Of a stretch of DNA of 64,000 nt, positions 1-9,536 are shown one piece after another. A program made the translations under genes and the position numbers. A model generated the notes under the pieces. It was not told where the DNA came from. It worked only from the letters and a program-made list of their open reading frames with translations, and searched no databases. Each line of letters starts with the position of its first letter. Position 1 is the first letter of the stretch. The stretch lies in assembly GCA_900109895.1 (NCBI GenBank), contig FOBR01000003.1, positions 1 to 64,000 of the forward strand, given 5' to 3'. The stretch is from a bacterium A37T11 (GTDB taxonomy: Bacteria > Bacteroidota > Bacteroidia > Sphingobacteriales > Sphingobacteriaceae).

Positions 1-1
1 C

Positions 2-106
2 GCATTTGAGCAATATGACAGATTGCTGAAGCGGGCGAACGGGACCTATGAGCGCTTCAATGTAGTGGATAAGTTGATCAACGAACGGTTTGGTGATGCT
101 GAGTGA
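2..106 (+). CDS. 3' end of an unidentified gene (partial)
   Basis: An open frame enters from the left edge and ends at a TGA at 104-106, giving 34 residues that finish in FNVVDKLINERFGDAE. Composition is that of a normal soluble helical C-terminus. It converges on waaA, and the two 3' ends overlap by about 29 bases. I do not recognise the family from so short a tail. It is a real gene end rather than noise because the frame is open to the edge and stops just where the convergent gene ends, but this is inference. Confidence 0.5.
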   Translation, partial: AFEQYDRLLKRANGTYERFNVVDKLINERFGDAE

Positions 107-1340
107 TGTAGCTCAAAATCTTTTCAGTTGCCCCTGCGTTGTTTTTTACATAATCAGCGGCTTTGCTGCCTGCCTCTTTCCGGTTTTCCTCGCTTTGGAG
201 AGTGGTGAATATACCATGAAGTTCATCCATGCCGCTGAATGAAAACCCGGCATTTAAGGATAAGAGGTCACGCGCCTCCCTGAATTTTTCATAGCGGGGC
301 CCGAATATCACGGGTAGTCCATAAGCGGCAGCTTCCAGTGTGTTATGGATGCCTGCCCCAAACCCCCCGCCAATGTAGGCCACATCGGCATACGCGTACA
401 GCGAGGAAAGGAGGCCAATGTTGTCGATGATTAAGTATTGCATATTGCGTATGGAGTATTGAGATGGTTCCGCTATTGATTTTGTTGATAAGCTGGAATA
501 GCGTACAGCGTCCGGGAAGAGCTTTTGGATCGAATGAAGGTGGGCTTCGTCGATCTCATGCGGTGCAATCACCATTTTCCATTGGGGATATTGCTGAGAT
601 AATTCCTTCAATTTCTCTTCATCCGCAAGCCAGGTACTTCCGGCCACCAGGAGCAGGGTATTCGAGGCAAAACGGGCAATCAGGGGCAGTTCGCGCCGGT
701 TTTCGGCCAGAGAAAGCACGCGGTCAAAGCGTGTATCCCCTGCCACCGTTAATTTTTTAATGTCCAGCTTTTCCAGCAAGGCAGCACTCGCTTCATCCTG
801 GACAAAATAATGATCCACATAGGATAAGATCCTCCTAAAAAAACCGCCATAGCTTTTAAAAAAAATTTGACCAGGCCTGAAGATAGCCGAAATCATCAGC
901 AGTGGAATATGATTTTTATGCAGTTCTCTGAAATAATAAAACCAATATTCATATTTGGTGAAGATGGCTATTTCCGGTCTGACTAGTTCAATAAACTGCC
1001 GGGCGTTGCTGGCTGTATCAGCTGGTAGGTAATATACGTGGTCAGCCAGCGGGTAATTTTTCCTGATCTCATAGCCGGAAGGTGAAAAAAAGGTCAGCAA
1101 AATGGGTTTTTCGGGGAACCTATACTTAAAAGCTTCTATTACGGGCCTTCCCTGTTCAAATTCGCCAAGCGATGCAAAGTGAAACCAAACGTAGTTGCGG
1201 CGGGGGCTAAGTTCAAGAGACATTTTTTTCAGGAGACCCTTTCTTCCGTTACGGAATTTTCGGGCTTTACCATGAAAAGGAGACGCAAGAAACAGGAAAA
1301 GTAGGTACAATCTTATTCCAAGCGAATAAATTAACCGCAT
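78..1340 (-). CDS. waaA: 3-deoxy-D-manno-octulosonic acid (Kdo) transferase
   Basis: Transfers Kdo from CMP-Kdo to lipid IV-A, at the inner face of the inner membrane, in lipopolysaccharide core synthesis. I start it at the ATG at 1338-1340 (MRLIYSLGIRLYLLFLFLAS), because this gives the family's N-terminal membrane anchor and about 420 residues, the usual length. The longer open frame up to 1454 would run into the divergent gene. Family hallmarks are WFHFASLGEFEQGRP near the N-terminus, the DTRFDRV segment at mid-protein, and the CMP-binding GGGFGAGIHNTLEAAAYGLPV near residue 325. Oddity: the stretch encoding SQYSIRNMQY, just before LIIDNIGLLSSLYAYAD, lies on four tandem heptanucleotides (435-462), suggesting a short in-frame repeat insertion. 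It is divergent from the UDP-sugar genes with 40 bases between them. Confidence 0.93.
   Translation of the reverse strand: MRLIYSLGIRLYLLFLFLASPFHGKARKFRNGRKGLLKKMSLELSPRRNYVWFHFASLGEFEQGRPVIEAFKYRFPEKPILLTFFSPSGYEIRKNYPLADHVYYLPADTASNARQFIELVRPEIAIFTKYEYWFYYFRELHKNHIPLLMISAIFRPGQIFFKSYGGFFRRILSYVDHYFVQDEASAALLEKLDIKKLTVAGDTRFDRVLSLAENRRELPLIARFASNTLLLVAGSTWLADEEKLKELSQQYPQWKMVIAPHEIDEAHLHSIQKLFPDAVRYSSLSTKSIAEPSQYSIRNMQYLIIDNIGLLSSLYAYADVAYIGGGFGAGIHNTLEAAAYGLPVIFGPRYEKFREARDLLSLNAGFSFSGMDELHGIFTTLQSEENRKEAGSKAADYVKNNAGATEKILSYITQHHQTVR
435..462. repeat. Heptanucleotide tandem tract inside waaA
   Basis: Four consecutive 7-mers read GTATTGC, ATATTGC, GTATGGA, GTATTGA on the + strand, consensus GTATTGM. 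The tract lies in the waaA coding sequence and encodes QYSIRNMQY. Four units of seven plus flanking bases keep the frame. Confidence 0.6.
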
Positions 1341-1364
1341 GCTGTAAATTTTTTTTATCTTCGC

Positions 1365-1372
1365 CAAAGATA
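1365..1372 (-). promoter_or_regulatory. Candidate waaA promoter, -7 box
   Basis: On the minus strand TATCTTTG matches the Bacteroidota -7 consensus TAnnTTTG exactly. It lies 25 bases upstream of the chosen waaA ATG, which supports the shorter start. I see no clear -33 TTG at the right distance, since that position lies inside the divergent gene. Confidence 0.45.
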
Positions 1373-1380
1373 TATAAATC

Positions 1381-2364
1381 ATGGCTAGAAAACGTATCCT
1401 CATTACCGGAGCTGCCGGTTTTCTCGGATCCCATCTTTGCGACCGTTTTATCAAAGAAGATTATTTTGTAATCGGAATGGATAATCTCATAACCGGGGAT
1501 CTCCGAAACATTCAACACTTGTTCAAGTTGGAAAACTTCGAATTTTATCAGCATGATGTTTCCAAATTTGTGCATGTACCGGGCCAGTTGGACTATATTT
1601 TACATTTTGCATCGCCAGCCAGCCCGATTGACTACCTTAAAATTCCTATACAAACGTTAAAAGTAGGGTCTCTTGGGACACACAATTTGCTTGGATTGGC
1701 ACGGAGTAAAAACGCTCGCATTCTGGTGGCATCTACATCAGAAGTATACGGCGATCCAACCGTCAGTCCGCAGCCCGAAGAATACTGGGGCAACGTAAAC
1801 CCAGTAGGTCCTCGTGGTGTTTACGACGAAGCAAAACGATTTCAGGAAGCCATCACTATGGCCTATCATACCTTCCATGGGTTGGAAACACGCATTGTGC
1901 GGATCTTTAATACGTATGGTCCGCGTATGCGACTAAATGACGGGCGGGTATTACCTGCCTTTATTGGCCAAGCGTTACGGGGTGAAGACCTGACCGTTTT
2001 TGGCGATGGAAGCCAGACGCGTTCTTTTTGCTACGTAGATGACGAAGTGGAAGGCATCTATCGTTTATTACTGAGTGATTACGCACAGCCCGTCAATATA
2101 GGTAACCCGGACGAGATCACCATCAAACAATTTGGCGAGGAGATTATTAAATTGACAGGTACTACCCAAAAATTAAGTTACAAAGACCTTCCAGTGGATG
2201 ACCCAAAACAAAGGCGGCCTGATATCACCAAAGCACGGGAATTATTAGGTTGGGAGCCTAAAGTAAGCCGGGAAGAAGGGCTAAAAATAACCTATGATTA
2301 TTTTAAATCTTTGCCCGAAAAAGAAATACAACATAAAGATTTCACCTATTACAATAAGCATTAA
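1381..2364 (+). CDS. UDP-glucuronate decarboxylase (UDP-xylose synthase)
   Basis: NAD-dependent extended short-chain dehydrogenase that oxidises and decarboxylates UDP-glucuronate to UDP-xylose in the cytoplasm, supplying a nucleotide sugar for surface glycans. The Rossmann motif GAAGFLGSH is at residues 10-18, the catalytic Tyr148/Lys152 pair is in VYDEAKRF, and [10 protein letters not shown] is just before it. The signatures [26 protein letters not shown] and [14 protein letters not shown] are those of the UXS subfamily rather than epimerases. Its 327 residues are the typical length of the soluble bacterial enzyme. The next gene, galE, starts 12 bases downstream, so the two probably form one nucleotide-sugar operon. 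The start lies 40 bases from the divergent waaA start, with a near-consensus -7 box (TATCTTCG, 1356-1363) before it. Confidence 0.93.
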   Translation: MARKRILITGAAGFLGSHLCDRFIKEDYFVIGMDNLITGDLRNIQHLFKLENFEFYQHDVSKFVHVPGQLDYILHFASPASPIDYLKIPIQTLKVGSLGTHNLLGLARSKNARILVASTSEVYGDPTVSPQPEEYWGNVNPVGPRGVYDEAKRFQEAITMAYHTFHGLETRIVRIFNTYGPRMRLNDGRVLPAFIGQALRGEDLTVFGDGSQTRSFCYVDDEVEGIYRLLLSDYAQPVNIGNPDEITIKQFGEEIIKLTGTTQKLSYKDLPVDDPKQRRPDITKARELLGWEPKVSREEGLKITYDYFKSLPEKEIQHKDFTYYNKH

Positions 2365-2376
2365 TTTTAAATAAAT

Positions 2377-3405
2377 ATGAGTAAAATACTAGTCACCGGA
2401 GGAACGGGATATATCGGGTCGCACACCGTGGTTGAATTACAAAACGCTGGCTATACGCCGGTCATTGTAGACAACCTTTCCAATTCAAATATCGGTGTCT
2501 TGAATCAGATCGAAAAGATTACGGGCCTAAAACCCGAGTTCCATAATTTTGACCTCTGCGATCAAGCAAAGACTAATGCCTTTATCGAAAAAAATCCGGA
2601 TATAAGCGGCCTTATACATTTCGCAGCCTACAAGGCAGTTGGCGAATCCGTCAAGGAACCCCTGAAATATTACTATAATAATTTCTTTTCGCTGATTAAT
2701 TTATTAAACGCCTTCGCGGGGAGGCCCATCAATTTTGTATTTTCTTCCAGTTGCACTGTTTACGGGCAACCTGATGAGCTGCCGGTTACCGAATCGGCCC
2801 CTGTTAAAAAGGCCGAATCGCCTTATGGGAATACCAAGCAAATTGCCGAGGAGATCCTCAGCGAAACGGCACGCGCCAAAAACAATTATCAAGTTATTTC
2901 ACTGCGCTATTTTAATCCAGTTGGTGCGCATGAATCAGCCCTTATCGGCGAGTTGCCTTTAGGTGTTCCGCAGAACCTGGTGCCTTTTATTACCCAAAGC
3001 GCCATCGGCAAACGAGGCCCCATTACCGTATACGGGGATGACTACAACACACCCGATGGCTCCGCCATGCGCGATTATATCCATGTGGTTGACCTGGCAA
3101 AAGCGCATGTGGCTGCTATTAAACTCATGGAAAATGGCAATCCGAATGGTAGCTATGACGTATTTAATATCGGGACAGGAAATGGAACCTCCGTTCTTCA
3201 GGTTATCAGGGCTTTCGAAGAAACAACCGGTGTCAAACTCAACTACGTGGTCGGTGATCGCCGCGAAGGGGATGTTGAGCAGGTTTGGGGGGACGTCAGC
3301 AAGTCCACGGAACAACTAGCCTGGAAAGCAGGTCTTGATATTACCGAAATGATGCGTTCTGCTTGGAAATGGGAACAATATTTAAAAGATCATCCCTTTA
3401 ATTAA
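2377..3405 (+). CDS. galE: UDP-glucose 4-epimerase
   Basis: Interconverts UDP-glucose and UDP-galactose with tightly bound NAD, for galactose use and surface glycan synthesis. The NAD-binding GGTGYIGSHT is at residues 8-17, the catalytic Ser is within SSSCTVYG near 123-130, and the catalytic Tyr150/Lys154 are in PYGNTK. The late motifs RDYIHVVDLA and the C-terminal NIGTGNGTSVLQVI are also diagnostic of GalE. The 342-residue length is normal. It follows the UDP-glucuronate decarboxylase after 12 bases, so co-transcription is likely. Its 3' end converges on a permease gene 28 bases away, with no obvious terminator hairpin in the gap. Confidence 0.94.
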   Translation: MSKILVTGGTGYIGSHTVVELQNAGYTPVIVDNLSNSNIGVLNQIEKITGLKPEFHNFDLCDQAKTNAFIEKNPDISGLIHFAAYKAVGESVKEPLKYYYNNFFSLINLLNAFAGRPINFVFSSSCTVYGQPDELPVTESAPVKKAESPYGNTKQIAEEILSETARAKNNYQVISLRYFNPVGAHESALIGELPLGVPQNLVPFITQSAIGKRGPITVYGDDYNTPDGSAMRDYIHVVDLAKAHVAAIKLMENGNPNGSYDVFNIGTGNGTSVLQVIRAFEETTGVKLNYVVGDRREGDVEQVWGDVSKSTEQLAWKAGLDITEMMRSAWKWEQYLKDHPFN

Positions 3406-3433
3406 AACAACGAAAAGCATCAGCAAACTCATC

Positions 3434-4681
3434 CTACTCGTATCGTAGCGACTCGATGGGGTCGAGTTTAGAGGCCTTCGATGCCGGGTAAAAACCGGAA
3501 AGCATTCCTACACCAACACATACGCCGATACCGAGGATCATCCATGCCCATGGGATGATGAAAGCGCCACCCATAATCAGTGCCAGTAGGTTGCCGATTG
3601 CGATACCCAGTAAAATACCCACCACCCCACCAATCAAGCAGATCACAACCGCTTCTGTAAGGAATTGCCTGCGGATCACCAGGGGTGTGGCACCAATTGC
3701 TTTCCGGATGCCGATTTCCCGGGTACGTTCCGTAACCGATACCAACATAATATTCATTAAACCAATGGAGGCGCCAATCAGCGTGATCATAGCGATCACC
3801 ACAGCGCCAATGGTTACATAGGTCAGGTTGTCCATCAGTACTTGTGCCACTGCATCACTCTTTGTAATCTCAAAATTGGTTTCCTGCGTCACCTTTAAAT
3901 TACGCAGGTTACGAAAAACTGCCGTTGCCTCTCCAATCGCAGCCTCCATTTTCAGTGGATTAAGGCACATGACGGTGATTGTGTATGATGGATTGGATAT
4001 TGACATTACACTTCTAGCCTTGCCAAGGGGAACAATACAAGTCTTATCCCCGCCAAAGTTGGAACTGGAGCCCTTATCTTCCAGCTCTCCAATAATGGTG
4101 TAACGGCTGCTGCCGATAGAAATCACTTGATTAATCGGATCTTCATGATCCTTGAATAACCGCTTTTTGATTTCTGTACCAATGATGACGACAGCAGAAC
4201 CCAATGCCTGCTCACGTTTCGAAAAATTGCGGCCCGCGGCTAATTTGTAGCCTGCTGTTTGCAGGTAATTTTCATCACCACCCAAAATATTAATATTTGG
4301 ATTGGTTTTTTTGCTTTTATATTTTGCCGTACCTTCATAAGAAGCATACGTATTCACTGAAACAATGGCGGGATAATCAAAGCGCTCCTTAAATAAGACA
4401 GCCTCACGGTATGTAATAGATTTAAAACGTTTAGGGCGTGTGCCACTCCCGCCAATTTTTATGTTAAGCCCCCGATTACGGATCGTAAAGGAGTTGGAGC
4501 CCATGGCTGAAAATGAATCTGTTAATGAATTGCGGATGGCGTCAATGGAAGTTAATATTCCCACCAATGCCGTAATACCGATTGCAATGATCAAAGCAGT
4601 CAATGCCGTCCGCAATTTATTGCTGCTGATGGATTGCAGCGATAATTTTACATTTTCACGATAAGACATTTTAACCGGCAT
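3434..4681 (-). CDS. MacB/FtsX-family ABC transporter permease
   Basis: Inner-membrane permease of the type VII (MacB/LolCDE-like) ABC family, which drives mechanotransmission across the periplasm. Order: N-terminal cytoplasmic stretch and first membrane helix (about residues 20-45, [21 protein letters not shown]), a large periplasmic MacB-PCD domain (about 50-270), then three helices of the FtsX domain, with the hallmark [16 protein letters not shown] between helices 2 and 3 and ESLRYE at the C-terminus. At 415 residues it is the standard size. No ATPase gene is adjacent, so it must pair with one encoded elsewhere. It is separated by about 64 bases from the downstream-oriented metallophosphoesterase gene. 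The substrate cannot be read from the sequence. Confidence 0.88.
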   Translation of the reverse strand: MPVKMSYRENVKLSLQSISSNKLRTALTALIIAIGITALVGILTSIDAIRNSLTDSFSAMGSNSFTIRNRGLNIKIGGSGTRPKRFKSITYREAVLFKERFDYPAIVSVNTYASYEGTAKYKSKKTNPNINILGGDENYLQTAGYKLAAGRNFSKREQALGSAVVIIGTEIKKRLFKDHEDPINQVISIGSSRYTIIGELEDKGSSSNFGGDKTCIVPLGKARSVMSISNPSYTITVMCLNPLKMEAAIGEATAVFRNLRNLKVTQETNFEITKSDAVAQVLMDNLTYVTIGAVVIAMITLIGASIGLMNIMLVSVTERTREIGIRKAIGATPLVIRRQFLTEAVVICLIGGVVGILLGIAIGNLLALIMGGAFIIPWAWMILGIGVCVGVGMLSGFYPASKASKLDPIESLRYE

Positions 4682-4745
4682 ACAAAGACATTTTATTTAT
4701 TGGACGTTGTGAATGGGCTGATGTTACAAATCGAAGGTATTACCA

Positions 4746-6005
4746 TCAGGCTGGTTCAGCCTCGCTGCGTAATTCAAAAATTGTAATTTCAGGGAGTATG
4801 CCTACACGGCCTGGATAGCCCAAAAATCCATAACCCACATTCACATATAGGCGTTGCGAACCCTCCTGATAAAGCCCGGCCCATTCTTTATAAATATACT
4901 GAATAGGGCTCCACTGATAATTTTCTAGCCGAACCCCAAATTGCATCCCATGCGTATGGCCACTAAACATAACGTCAATATCTTTATGGTCAAGTACTTG
5001 TGCTCGCCAATGCGAAGGGTCGTGCGATAATAACAATTTCACTGGAAACTCTTCCGTGCCCTGCAAGGTCTTGTTGATGTCCCCAAATTTTGGAAAACGC
5101 CCGGTTCCCCAATTCTCAACGCCCAAAATGCCAATAGACTCCTTATTCACAGTAAGTGCACGGTGCTCATTTAATAACAGATCCCAGCCCATTACGCGAT
5201 GGGTATCTTTTACATGCTGTAAATTTCTGGCCTTCGCGGGCGAAGGCTCTTTCCCAAAATAATATTCCCCATAATCGTGGTTGCCCAAGGAAGAAAAGAC
5301 CCCCAAGGGTGCCTTTACCTTAGAAAACAGATCCTGATAGTCGCGCATCTCATTGGCCAAGCTATTAATTAGATCGCCTGTAAAAAAGATGACGTCTGGC
5401 TTCTCTGCCAGGAGCATGTCCACGCCACCGCTCACTGATTTGGCATTGAAAAAGCTGCCCGAATGGATGTCTGATATTTGGCCAATGGTAAGGCCATGGA
5501 ATGCCTTGGGTAAGTTGGGTAAATAGAGCTTTACCCGCCGTATCCGATAGTCATAACCTCCGTAAACCAATCCCCACGTTAATCCAGAGAAGGGAACCGC
5601 CGCAACCAGAATACCAGCCCGTGTTAGGAAAGCAGAACGAGAAATTCCCTTTTCATCCTTTTCAGGCAAGGGGTCATCCAGTTCATGAATGCGGGTTTTC
5701 CTTGAAAACAAACGCTTAACCCATACCGCACCCCGGCGTATGTCATCCATCAACAAGATCAGCATGTAAACGGCTTTACAGGTGAAAGTAATAAAAAGCG
5801 CCACCAAAATGACAGCCCGTACACCAAGGGGCAGATCGGCATAAACGGCTAAACCTACCCCAACAAGTAAGCCGAGGCTATATGCCCACCAAAGGATCCC
5901 AAAAGTCCGGGATTGTACCCAACGTATGCCAGAGGCTTTCAACCCCGAGAAAATATAAAAATCAAGAATGGTTAATATAATGACACTGACTAGTAAAATC
6001 TGCAT
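4746..6005 (-). CDS. Membrane-anchored metallophosphoesterase (YkuE-like)
   Basis: Calcineurin-like phosphoesterase on a membrane anchor. Three to four hydrophobic helices occupy about residues 1-90 and a further one about 128-148, followed by the catalytic domain. All metal-binding blocks are present: DIHSG (179-183), FFTGDLIN (208-214), GNHDYG (241-246), SHDPSHW (327-333) and GHTHGMQFG (349-357). This subfamily includes YkuE and putative UDP-2,3-diacylglucosamine-type hydrolases, but the substrate here is unknown. It lies in a run of minus-strand genes with hemH about 40 bases upstream, so it may be co-transcribed with it. The 419-residue length fits the family members that carry the N-terminal membrane region. 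Confidence 0.85.
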   Translation of the reverse strand: MQILLVSVIILTILDFYIFSGLKASGIRWVQSRTFGILWWAYSLGLLVGVGLAVYADLPLGVRAVILVALFITFTCKAVYMLILLMDDIRRGAVWVKRLFSRKTRIHELDDPLPEKDEKGISRSAFLTRAGILVAAVPFSGLTWGLVYGGYDYRIRRVKLYLPNLPKAFHGLTIGQISDIHSGSFFNAKSVSGGVDMLLAEKPDVIFFTGDLINSLANEMRDYQDLFSKVKAPLGVFSSLGNHDYGEYYFGKEPSPAKARNLQHVKDTHRVMGWDLLLNEHRALTVNKESIGILGVENWGTGRFPKFGDINKTLQGTEEFPVKLLLSHDPSHWRAQVLDHKDIDVMFSGHTHGMQFGVRLENYQWSPIQYIYKEWAGLYQEGSQRLYVNVGYGFLGYPGRVGILPEITIFELRSEAEPA

Positions 6006-6047
6006 ATGCTAACTTCAATCCTTCTCAACAAATTCAATTTTTGGGCC

Positions 6048-7070
6048 CTATTCCAAGACCATTTCCTTTAATGCCGTTATCCACAATGGGTGATCATTCA
6101 AACTTTCAACCAACTGCACCTGTTCACCACCAAACGTCCGGAATAGCTCATGATATTCAACCGAAACCTCGTATAGCGTTTCGAGACAATCAGCCACAAA
6201 GGCCGGACAAAAAGTCAATAACTTTTTCTTGCCCTGATCGGCCAGGATTTTTAGTACATCCGATGTATAAGGCTTTACCCAGGGCGTTTTGCCGAGGCGC
6301 GACTGAAAACATACCGTGTAGTTTTCGGGTTGCAGGCCTAGTTTTTCGGCAATTAAACGGGTCGTTGCATAACACTGTGCCACATAACAAAACTGGTTAT
6401 GCTCATGGATAGCTAAACGACACCCCGCCTGCTCACAGTTGTGATGCCCGTCCGGATCAACCTCCACCAGTTGCCTTACCGGCAGCCCATGGTAGCTAAA
6501 TAATAGATGATCAAAATTTTCTATGTGGTACTGCGCTGCATTTTCCGCAAAAGCGGCAATCATATGTTCATTGTCGTAAAAAGGACCTGCAATGGAAATT
6601 TTCGGAAACGTATGCCAGGATTGCATGAGTTGCATGACCATTTCTACCACAGAACCGCTACTAGCACTAGCGTATTGCGGAAAAAGAGGAATAACCTGAA
6701 GACTTTGCACACGGGCCTTGCGCAATCGTTCCAAGGCTTCAGCTATGGACGGGCTTTGGTATCGCATGGCCAATTCTACTATATAATCATTGCCCAGTTG
6801 TTCTTGTAGAAGCTTTTGCTGAATCACGCTATAGTGTAACAAGGGAGATCCATTTTCCCGCCAAATAGCCTGATATAACTTAGCGCTTTTTGGGCTTCGG
6901 AAGGTAGTAATAATACCTTTTACTAACAAAGCCCTTCGCCAGTAAGGTATATCAATCACCCGTCCGTCCATTAGAAATTGGTCCAGGTATTTGCGTACAT
7001 CCGGCACCGCCGGGCTGTTTGGCGTTCCGAGATTAACTAATAAAACGCCCTTTTTAGATCTTTGCATCAT
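6048..7070 (-). CDS. hemH: Ferrochelatase
   Basis: Inserts ferrous iron into protoporphyrin IX (or coproporphyrin III), the late step of haem synthesis; cytosolic or peripheral on the membrane. Diagnostic segments are GVLLVNLGTPNSP at the N-terminus, PLLHYS, LFSYHGLPVRQL with the metal-binding His, CYATTRLIAEKL, FQSRLGKTPWVKPYTSDVL and FCPAFVADCLETLYE containing the conserved Glu. About 340 residues is usual. The open frame can be extended by two codons to a TTG, but adjacent ATGs at 7070 and 7067 are better starts. The downstream metallophosphoesterase begins 42 bases after its stop. Confidence 0.95.
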   Translation of the reverse strand: MMQRSKKGVLLVNLGTPNSPAVPDVRKYLDQFLMDGRVIDIPYWRRALLVKGIITTFRSPKSAKLYQAIWRENGSPLLHYSVIQQKLLQEQLGNDYIVELAMRYQSPSIAEALERLRKARVQSLQVIPLFPQYASASSGSVVEMVMQLMQSWHTFPKISIAGPFYDNEHMIAAFAENAAQYHIENFDHLLFSYHGLPVRQLVEVDPDGHHNCEQAGCRLAIHEHNQFCYVAQCYATTRLIAEKLGLQPENYTVCFQSRLGKTPWVKPYTSDVLKILADQGKKKLLTFCPAFVADCLETLYEVSVEYHELFRTFGGEQVQLVESLNDHPLWITALKEMVLE

Positions 7071-7141
7071 GCACAAAAGTATGAAATTGGAAATCGAAGG
7101 GGACCTGCTTAAAAGAATGTGAAGTTAGCATGACCAGCATA

Positions 7142-7990
7142 TCAATAGCCTTCTAAAACAGTCTTAACCTTCTCCATTAGCCACATAGGTGTAGAAGTGG
7201 CCCCGCAAATACCTATCCGTTCTTCAGGATTGAACATGTCTATACTAAGCTCCTCCGGGTCAGAAACAAAATAGCTTTGTGGATTGTTTTTTAGGCAAAC
7301 TTCATAGAGTACCCTGCCATTGGATGACTTTTTGCCGGAAACAAACACAATTTTATCAAATTTTTGGGCAAAAATACCCAGATCTTCGTAACGGTTTGAT
7401 ACTTGTCGGCAAATGGTGTCATTGGCCTTAACCTCATACCCTCGGCTCAATAAATTGTCTTTTATGGCATAAAACTTATCCGTGCTTTTGGTGGTCTGGC
7501 TATATAGCGTAAACTTAGCCGGCAGTTCAACCCCATCCAATTCGGCAAGATCCTGAAAAACCAATGCCTCATTATTTGTTTGCCCCTGTAAACCGATCAC
7601 TTCCGCATGCCCGTGCTTGCCAAAAATCAGGATCTTTTCCTGTTCATCAAACGAAGTTTTTACCCGGTTTTGCAGTTTCAACACAACGGGACAGGAGGCA
7701 TCGATCAAGGTTATGTTATTCTCCAGCGCTATGCGATAGGTGTCTGGTGCCTCCCCATGTGCACGGATCAGCACTTTCTCATTTTTTAGTTGGGGAAGGT
7801 CATCGTGATCAATTATGCGCAGCCCCTTCGCTGTAAGCCGGGCCACTTCTTCATCATTGTGTACAATGTCGCCCAGGCAATATAAATAACCATCCTCCTC
7901 CAAAATCTCTTCTGCCATGTCAATAGCATACACTACCCCGAAACAAAAGCCCGAATCCTTATCAATGCTCACCTGCAGGTTATATCCCAT
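7142..7990 (-). CDS. ispH: 4-hydroxy-3-methylbut-2-enyl diphosphate reductase
   Basis: Last enzyme of the non-mevalonate (MEP) isoprenoid pathway; an iron-sulfur protein that reduces HMBPP to IPP and DMAPP. The three cluster ligands are visible: Cys16 in GFCFGV, Cys100 in DASCPVV and Cys194 in NDTICRQ. The active-site RAHGE (76-80) and GKHGHAE (124-130), SQTTKST and the C-terminal GICGATSTP are also present. The length of 282 residues is normal for the short bacterial form. The start at 7988-7990 sits just after an exact TAnnTTTG box, so the transcript leader is very short. Confidence 0.96.
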   Translation of the reverse strand: MGYNLQVSIDKDSGFCFGVVYAIDMAEEILEEDGYLYCLGDIVHNDEEVARLTAKGLRIIDHDDLPQLKNEKVLIRAHGEAPDTYRIALENNITLIDASCPVVLKLQNRVKTSFDEQEKILIFGKHGHAEVIGLQGQTNNEALVFQDLAELDGVELPAKFTLYSQTTKSTDKFYAIKDNLLSRGYEVKANDTICRQVSNRYEDLGIFAQKFDKIVFVSGKKSSNGRVLYEVCLKNNPQSYFVSDPEELSIDMFNPEERIGICGATSTPMWLMEKVKTVLEGY

Positions 7991-7997
7991 ATGTATG

Positions 7998-8005
7998 CAA
8001 AGTTA
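7998..8005 (-). promoter_or_regulatory. Candidate ispH promoter, -7 box
   Basis: TAACTTTG on the minus strand is an exact match to TAnnTTTG, seven bases upstream of the ispH ATG. That would give a nearly leaderless mRNA. No convincing -33 element is visible, so confidence is moderate. Confidence 0.45.
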
Positions 8006-8026
8006 ACAATTATAAAGCGAACTGGT

Positions 8027-9445
8027 TTATAATTTCAGTGTATCCAAAAGCCTGAACATTTTTTGACGCATTATTTGCGTCCCGCTGTGGTAATTATTTA
8101 CCAAAAGGCAAAATACCAGGGGGGTGCCATCTTTGGAAATTTGGTATCCCGAATAGCCCAACACCCCATTAGTTGTGCCGCTCTTCATCTTCATGCCGTT
8201 ATATTCCGGAAAGCTTTTATAGTAGCTGTTAAACCAAGGTTCTGTTTTAACTGAAGCCAATATACGGGCCATGGCCAGCGTGGTGACCCTGTTCTGAGGC
8301 GAAAGCCCGCTGCCATCTATAATATCAAGGGCGGCTTCAGGAATACCTGCTTTTTTAACCCAAAAATCCCTGACCACACGGGCTTCATCTTCCGGATCAT
8401 GTCCTGCAGAATCTAATACGGCCATCGTCTTTAATAAAGCCTCCCCATACAAGTTGATGCTTTTTTGCTGAAACCAATAAATAAGATCGGCTAATTCGGG
8501 CGATTTATACTCATCCAATAAATTACGTTGCACGGGCAGGTCGATACCGGCCAATAACCTATTATGCGTGGTGGCAGGTTCGCCCATCGTGTGGATACCT
8601 GCCGAGTCAAGCCATTGTTTTAACCTATAAGCAGCATCATAGGCCGCATCTGGCAATGAAAAGCAAATCTTTTTTCGAAGGTCCTTTCCGTATGAACCCC
8701 GCAAGTATAGCCGTGAAGCATAGGGCCCGCCATAGCCATTTACCTGGTCACCCGATCCCAGCTTGCCCGTCCTGGTTTCATTGACCAATTGTAAGTATTT
8801 CGTTTCGGGAATCACTTCCCGGATGCGTGTCAAATCGCCGGTCTTTGATCCAGGCGTAAAATTGACTGCAAATTGGTTCTCCCGCCAATTAAGCGCTGAA
8901 ACTCCCGCCCCGTAATAATTTCCCAGGTTATTCCACGTCCATCCGCCCGGAGCCGATTGTCCATCAAACAAACAGTCGTCGGCAATAATACCTCCTTCAA
9001 TCTGTTTAATGCCAGCACGCTGAATGGCTGTTTGCCAACGGGCCAGTAAAACTCCTTCCCGTGATTGCTCAAAGCGGTCGCTTCCAAGTGATGGGTCACC
9101 ACTACCAGAGATTATAATATCTCCCTTCAAGGTGCCATCTGCACTCAGGTTACCTGTATAATACAGTTTAGTACTGTACCTATATTCAGGACCAAGCAAA
9201 TAGAAGGCGGTGGCTGAAGTAATCGTTTTCAACGTGGAGGCGGTAGCCAGGCCCGTTTCTTCGTTTTTCGCAAAAACCACCTCACCAGTTTGCGCATTTA
9301 AAACCGTTAAGGATGCGATACCATAGTGCAGGGATGGGTCACTCTCAAAATTACGAAAAGCCACCTCCAATTTTCGGGAAAGGGATTGTCCCTTTACAAT
9401 GCCCAATTGGAGGCCAACGAATAATAAACAACCGATTAAACGCAT
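8027..9445 (-). CDS. dacB: D-alanyl-D-alanine carboxypeptidase/endopeptidase (PBP4 type)
   Basis: Periplasmic class C penicillin-binding protein (peptidase S13) that trims and cleaves peptidoglycan cross-links. A signal peptide spans about residues 1-19 (MRLIGCLLFVGLQLGIVKGQ). The three active-site motifs are in order: SxxK as Ser70-Thr-Leu-Lys73, SxN as Ser329-Ile-Asn331, and KTG replaced by Lys421-Ser-Gly423, a common variant. The long insert between motifs 1 and 2 is typical of PBP4. Length 472 is normal. It is separated from ispH by 36 bases and is divergent from the kinase-like gene at 9537. Confidence 0.93.
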   Translation of the reverse strand: MRLIGCLLFVGLQLGIVKGQSLSRKLEVAFRNFESDPSLHYGIASLTVLNAQTGEVVFAKNEETGLATASTLKTITSATAFYLLGPEYRYSTKLYYTGNLSADGTLKGDIIISGSGDPSLGSDRFEQSREGVLLARWQTAIQRAGIKQIEGGIIADDCLFDGQSAPGGWTWNNLGNYYGAGVSALNWRENQFAVNFTPGSKTGDLTRIREVIPETKYLQLVNETRTGKLGSGDQVNGYGGPYASRLYLRGSYGKDLRKKICFSLPDAAYDAAYRLKQWLDSAGIHTMGEPATTHNRLLAGIDLPVQRNLLDEYKSPELADLIYWFQQKSINLYGEALLKTMAVLDSAGHDPEDEARVVRDFWVKKAGIPEAALDIIDGSGLSPQNRVTTLAMARILASVKTEPWFNSYYKSFPEYNGMKMKSGTTNGVLGYSGYQISKDGTPLVFCLLVNNYHSGTQIMRQKMFRLLDTLKL

Positions 9446-9536
9446 CCAAAATTTATTTTATGCTGACAAATATCAAAAAATTATGCCCAAATTTGTAGGA
9501 ATGCCGACAAATATCGTGGCTATATCAACGAATAAC

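Noticed and set aside
1341-1454. Longer waaA start with 38 extra residues
   Set aside because: It would place the start within the divergent UDP-glucuronate decarboxylase gene and upstream of the -7 box; the family begins at the MRLIYSLG position.
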